DNA of 64,000 nucleotides. It comes from Microvirga aerilata (GTDB lineage: Bacteria; Pseudomonadota; Alphaproteobacteria; Rhizobiales; Beijerinckiaceae). Positions 60,741 through 64,000 of this stretch are shown here, piece after piece; the first letter of the stretch is position 1, and every line of letters starts with the position of its first letter. Below the pieces are notes generated by a model, which saw only the letters and a list, made by a program, of their open reading frames with translations, was not told the DNA's origin and ran no database searches. A program made the translations under genes and the position numbers. The stretch covers positions 310,001-374,000 of the forward strand of contig NZ_JAEQMY010000001.1 in the NCBI RefSeq assembly GCF_016743775.1, given 5' to 3'.

Positions 60741-61912
60741 GCCACGCCCTTCACAGGGATGTCGCCATCATCGGCGGCGGGCTCGTCGGAAGCTCCGCGG
60801 CTCTTGCCCTGCGACGCATGGGCTTCTCCGTCGTCCTTCTCGACAAGGGCTTCTGCGGCGCGCAGGCCAGCGGCGTGAACTACGGCGGCGTGCGCCGTCA
60901 GGGCCGTGCGCCGGAGCAGATCGCTCTGTCGCAACGGGCTCATGCCATTTGGCCCCGCCTGAAGGACCTCATCGGCGTCGATGGTGAATTCGTGCGCTCA
61001 GGCCACCTGAAGCTCGCGAGAACCGAGGCCGAGATGGCATCGCTCGAAGCCTATGCGACACGCGTCGCGGATCTGGGGCTCGACCTGGAGCTGATTGGCG
61101 GAAACCAGCTGCGGGAGCGTTTTCCCTGGATCGCCGGAGACGTCATGGGCGCGTCCCTGTGCGCAGGTGATGGGCATGCCAATCCGCGCCTTGTCTCTGC
61201 AGCCTTCGCCCATGCTGCGCGGCGGGCCGGCGTGGATGTTCTGGAACACACCCGCGTGTCCCATGTCGAGAGGGCGACCGACGGCTTTTATCTGTGGGCA
61301 GGCTCGAACACCGAGATCAAGGCGAGCTTCGTGATCAACAGCGCCGGCGCCTGGGCAGGTCCCTTTGCGGAAGCGTTCGGCGAGCCCGTGCCGCTCCATG
61401 CGATCTATCCGAGCATGATCGTTACCGAGCCCCTCGACGTCTTCATGAGCGTGAATATCGGGGCCGAAGGCGGCGGCATCTATGCGCGCCAGGTTGAGCG
61501 CGGCAACTGCATCGTCGGCGGGATGCGTGGCGAGCCGCTTGCAGAGCCCGACTTCTCCCGCCCCACTGGCTCGGGCGCCGTGACCATCATGAACCGCGCC
61601 GCAGCCCTGTTCCCGGCTCTGCGCCATGCCTACGCCATCCGCTCCTGGAGCGGTACGGAAGGCGAGATGGCAGACCGGAACCCGGTGATCGGCTTCAGCC
61701 GGACCACACCAAACCTGATTCACGCCTTCGGCTTCTCGGGAGCCGGATTCCAGATCGCGCCGGGAGTTGGCGAAGTCCTGGCCGAGCTCGTCCGTGACGG
61801 TGAAAGCCGCACGCCGATTCAAGCTTTCGCCATCGATCGATTTGCCCGCACGATCCAAGGGTCCCGGGCGGATAACGGACTTGAACCAAAAAAGAGGGAA
61901 ACAGCACGATGA
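60737..61912 (+). CDS. FAD-dependent oxidase catalytic subunit (DAO superfamily)
   Basis: A 391-residue flavoenzyme. DVAIIGGGLVGSSAALALRR binds FAD; GVNYGGVRRQGRAPEQIALS and NSAGAWAGPFAEAFGE are DAO-family segments, and FGFSGAGFQIAPGVGEVLAE binds the flavin pyrophosphate at the end. It matches OoxB/NoxB, HcnC and sarcosine-oxidase-beta-type subunits, which oxidise a secondary or primary amine to imine. With the transporter, it should start breakdown of an opine, N-alkyl amino acid or D-amino acid. The ATG overlaps the previous stop. Confidence 0.9.
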   Translation: MSHALHRDVAIIGGGLVGSSAALALRRMGFSVVLLDKGFCGAQASGVNYGGVRRQGRAPEQIALSQRAHAIWPRLKDLIGVDGEFVRSGHLKLARTEAEMASLEAYATRVADLGLDLELIGGNQLRERFPWIAGDVMGASLCAGDGHANPRLVSAAFAHAARRAGVDVLEHTRVSHVERATDGFYLWAGSNTEIKASFVINSAGAWAGPFAEAFGEPVPLHAIYPSMIVTEPLDVFMSVNIGAEGGGIYARQVERGNCIVGGMRGEPLAEPDFSRPTGSGAVTIMNRAAALFPALRHAYAIRSWSGTEGEMADRNPVIGFSRTTPNLIHAFGFSGAGFQIAPGVGEVLAELVRDGESRTPIQAFAIDRFARTIQGSRADNGLEPKKRETAR

Positions 61913-62961
61913 AAACGACCAAGCTTATGCAAGCCACGGCCTTTGCCGCGCTCACCATCGCTGCCTCCGGCGCAGCCCAGGCGCAGACGAAGACGCTCTA
62001 TGTGGGCATGAACGGCGGCAACTTCGAGAAAACCTTCACGCAGCATGTCTTCCCAGATTTCGAGAAGGCGAACGACGTGAAGGTTGTGGTTGTACCGGGC
62101 ACCTCGTCCGACATTCTGGCCAAGGCCACCGCGGCCAAGTCCAATCCCCAGATGCATGTGATGTTTCTCGACGACGGCGTGATGATCCGCGCCATCGGCG
62201 CTGGCCTGTGCGAGAAGATCAAAGATACGCCGGCTCTGGCCGATCTCGCTCCCGGCGCCCGGCTGAAGGATGACATGGCAATCGGCATCGACCTTGGCAT
62301 GACGGGCCTCGCCTACAACAAGAAGATGTTCGAGGAGAAGGGCTGGGCTCCGCCAACCTCGTGGATGGATCTCGCCGATCCGAAGTACAAGGGAAAAGTC
62401 GTGTTCCAATCCGCGGCCGCCTCGTCCTTCGGGCTGCATGCCTTCCTGATGTTCAACCGCATCCAGGGCGGCAATGAGAAAAACGTCGAGCCGGGCTTCT
62501 CCAAGTTCAAGGATACTATCGGTCCGAACGTGCTCGAATACATCCCGAGTTCGGCCAAAATCTCTGAAATGGTGCAGACCGGCGAAGCTGCGATCTTCCC
62601 GTTGACCCCTACCGCCGTGTCGGCTCATCAGGAGAAGAGCATTCCGGTGGAATACGCACAGCCTAAGGAAGGCTCCGTTATCCTGATGGTGACCGAATGC
62701 GTCATCGCTAATAACAGCGAGCCCGAACTGGCTCAGAAGCTTGCCGCCTATCTCCTCTCGCCGGAGGCTCAGACCAAGGCGCTCCAACACGGCAACATCG
62801 TTCCATCGAATGTGAACGCCAAGGCCCCCACGCCCGAAGCGGAAGCCAAGCTCAAGAAGTTCCACGAGTACATGAAGACTGCCGTCACGCTTGATTGGGA
62901 TACGATCAACGAGAAGCGGCCGGAATGGAACAGCCGCTGGAACAAGACGATCGAGCGCTGA
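61909..62961 (+). CDS. Periplasmic binding protein of the polyamine/opine-type ABC transporter (PotD family)
   Basis: A 350-residue periplasmic protein. Signal peptide residues 1-25 (AFAALTIAASGAAQAQ). The mature start TKTLYVGMNGGNFEKTFTQH is characteristic of family 1 spermidine/putrescine-type binding proteins, with MFLDDGVMIRAIGAGL and MTGLAYNKKMFEEKGWAPP further on. Overlaps the oxidase stop (ATGA), so the binding protein is the last gene of the operon rather than the first, and a strong hairpin follows. Confidence 0.93.
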   Translation: MKTTKLMQATAFAALTIAASGAAQAQTKTLYVGMNGGNFEKTFTQHVFPDFEKANDVKVVVVPGTSSDILAKATAAKSNPQMHVMFLDDGVMIRAIGAGLCEKIKDTPALADLAPGARLKDDMAIGIDLGMTGLAYNKKMFEEKGWAPPTSWMDLADPKYKGKVVFQSAAASSFGLHAFLMFNRIQGGNEKNVEPGFSKFKDTIGPNVLEYIPSSAKISEMVQTGEAAIFPLTPTAVSAHQEKSIPVEYAQPKEGSVILMVTECVIANNSEPELAQKLAAYLLSPEAQTKALQHGNIVPSNVNAKAPTPEAEAKLKKFHEYMKTAVTLDWDTINEKRPEWNSRWNKTIER

Positions 62962-62973
62962 CAAGTTCAGGCA

Positions 62974-63004
62974 ACAAGGCGGATGCTCGCTGCATCCGCC
63001 TTGT
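62974..63004. terminator. Long perfect hairpin closing the oxidase-transporter operon
   Basis: ACAAGGCGGATGC (62974-62986) pairs with GCATCCGCCTTGT (62992-63004) over 13 bases, loop TCGCT. No T-run follows. It lies 12 bases after the stop. Confidence 0.75.
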
Positions 63005-63317
63005 CCAAATGCCATACTGCTTGATTCCGGCGGAAGCCCCGGCTGACACAGTGGCTAGCGCTCCCGTCCGTCTCAGATCCGACCGATTGACTGGGACATC
63101 TCCAAGCTGAAGGGGAAGGCCTCTGCACTTGTTCGGATAGTCCGCGTGGGGTCAAAATGCGACGAAGAGAAGTGGCACCTCGATGTCTGCTTTCTGCTAG
63201 GTGCGGAAGTTTATCCAGGACCAGCTTTCTGTTAGAGGCTTGCTCTCGGTCGCTCACAGAAGCCAGAGGGAGGCGCGTGTCGGTTCACTGTTGCCACGCG
63301 CCCTCCTGGTTCGCAGG
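63005..63317. other. Gap between convergent operons
   Basis: No gene or clear repeat recognised. Open frames on both strands are short and without domains. Confidence 0.45.
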
Positions 63318-63683
63318 TCAGCGGAGTGGATCATTATCGAGCAGGATCGGCTGCCCGTGTGGAGTTGCATGTGCCGCCCGATCCCACGCATCCCGTCGTG
63401 CCGCCAGCGCCTGCTCGCTTGCGATACCCTTGTCACTGACCAACTGTTCGATCGCAGATAACCAGTGCTGATAGTAGGTCGAGCCGTCGTCGCAATCCCC
63501 TGCCGTCTGGGCCTGCTTGATCGCCCCCGAGAGCGCCGCAGCCCACTCCGTCCAGGTAAACAGGCCCCGCTCGTACAAGGCCAGCGTCATGGCGAAGGCC
63601 TGAGCCTCCCAGGGCTCGCGGAAGACAGGCTCGCCATCATCCCCGCGAGGGATCGGGGCAACCTCTGCAGCGACGCGGGCCAT
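63318..63683 (-). CDS. Nitrile hydratase accessory/activator protein
   Basis: A 121-residue protein of the nitrile hydratase activator family, related to the N-terminal part of the beta subunit. The key block is GEPVFREPWEAQAFAMTLAL, ERGLFTWTEWAAALSGAIKQ and YYQHWLSAIEQLVSDKGI. Such proteins help insert cobalt or iron into the alpha subunit. The ATG at 63683 follows the beta-subunit stop by four bases; a longer frame overlaps the beta gene and is not used. Confidence 0.88.
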   Translation of the reverse strand: MARVAAEVAPIPRGDDGEPVFREPWEAQAFAMTLALYERGLFTWTEWAAALSGAIKQAQTAGDCDDGSTYYQHWLSAIEQLVSDKGIASEQALAARRDAWDRAAHATPHGQPILLDNDPLR

Positions 63684-63687
63684 ATCT

Positions 63688-64000
63688 TCATACCGGCTCA
63701 AGGTAGCTCTCCCAGGCATCAATCGAGACATTGATGGTTGAATCGGCCTGCTCGCCCCAGAGCTCCTGGCCCGAGAAGCAGATCGTGTAGAGCCATTCCG
63801 GCTGCTCGCCTTGTCCATGAGCGTTCGCGTCCGGAAACACGTGAGCGCCATGAACCAGCTCAACAACGCCCGTCTTGCCGCGAGCATAGCGCGGCAGGCG
63901 GGTGTGGCCTTGCGGGTGCATGTTGCGGGTGCGGACCCGGTCACCAACGGCAAAGCGCGCCGGCTGACCAATCGGACGCTCGGCTGGGCCGCCGCGGGCC
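63688..64000 (-). CDS. nthB: Nitrile hydratase beta subunit, C-terminal part (continues beyond window)
   Basis: The frame is open to the right edge and codes for about 103 residues. [40 protein letters not shown] and [14 protein letters not shown] are the SH3-like C-terminal domain of the beta subunit, which packs on the metal-bearing alpha subunit to hydrate nitriles to amides. The alpha gene is presumably just outside the window. Confidence 0.92.
   Translation of the reverse strand, partial: ARGGPAERPIGQPARFAVGDRVRTRNMHPQGHTRLPRYARGKTGVVELVHGAHVFPDANAHGQGEQPEWLYTICFSGQELWGEQADSTINVSIDAWESYLEPV

Noticed and set aside
59071..61912. Hydrogen cyanide synthase (hcnABC)
   Set aside because: Subunit plan is shared, but linkage to a polyamine/opine-type ABC transporter and IclR regulator favours a catabolic oxidase; phylogeny would decide.
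1..64000. CRISPR arrays, rRNA/tRNA genes, phage modules, intact insertion sequences
   Set aside because: No spaced direct repeats, no structural RNA signatures, no transposase or phage structural genes were seen on either strand.

Overview
This is GC-rich DNA from an alphaproteobacterium, most likely order Hyphomicrobiales. The evidence is the glycine/succinyl-CoA type 5-aminolevulinate synthase, a NepR-like anti-sigma factor beside single-domain response regulators, paired CYTH-CHAD and Nudix genes, and several ABC uptake cassettes. A Microvirga or Methylobacteriaceae relative is an inference from gene style only. No rRNA, tRNA, CRISPR array, intact insertion sequence or phage gene was found.

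Layout. 1-4049: end of an oligosaccharide-uptake cluster (binding protein, heparinase II/III-family lyase, UgpC-type ATPase). 4140-12070: a complete minus-strand type I secretion operon with TWO ABC proteins, a membrane fusion protein and a substrate built from cadherin-like repeats. 12571-16138: small stress-type or disordered proteins and a glycosyltransferase. 16246-19281: Lrp regulator divergent from a diaminopropionate ammonia-lyase/carbamoylase operon. 19332-25296: two gene remnants, then aconitase, an orphan TctC-type binding protein, a double-winged-helix GntR regulator and a thioesterase. 25622-29328: PHB-depolymerase-type esterase, CopG protein, ClpP-like protein and alpha/beta hydrolase. 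29553-36522: signalling and stress genes (response regulators, cold-shock protein, DUF72, NepR-like operon, CYTH-CHAD, Nudix) mixed with broken genes. 37169-41933: a binding protein, histidine kinase, response regulator and receiver-adenylate cyclase in one operon. 42946-50751: two c-type cytochromes, then an operon of 5-aminolevulinate synthase with an RND pump. 51301-55168: a decayed sugar-acid segment with a visible deletion junction. 55336-62961: IclR regulator divergent from an ABC transporter plus three-subunit opine/amino-acid oxidase operon. 63318-64000: end of a nitrile hydratase operon.

About ten genes are broken: an M20 hydrolase, a lactonase, two receivers (one only shortened), ACR3, a Pho-box-preceded small gene, CorA, LysR, LtnD, glycerate kinase and DUF411. 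They sit between intact transport and regulatory cassettes, as expected of an accessory region or a secondary replicon that gains and loses catabolic modules.

The best candidates for undescribed biology are the asymmetric two-ATPase secretion system with its RTX-free repeat substrate, the ALAS-RND operon, the binding-protein-to-cAMP signalling operon, and the tandem Pho boxes in front of a TAG-interrupted gene.
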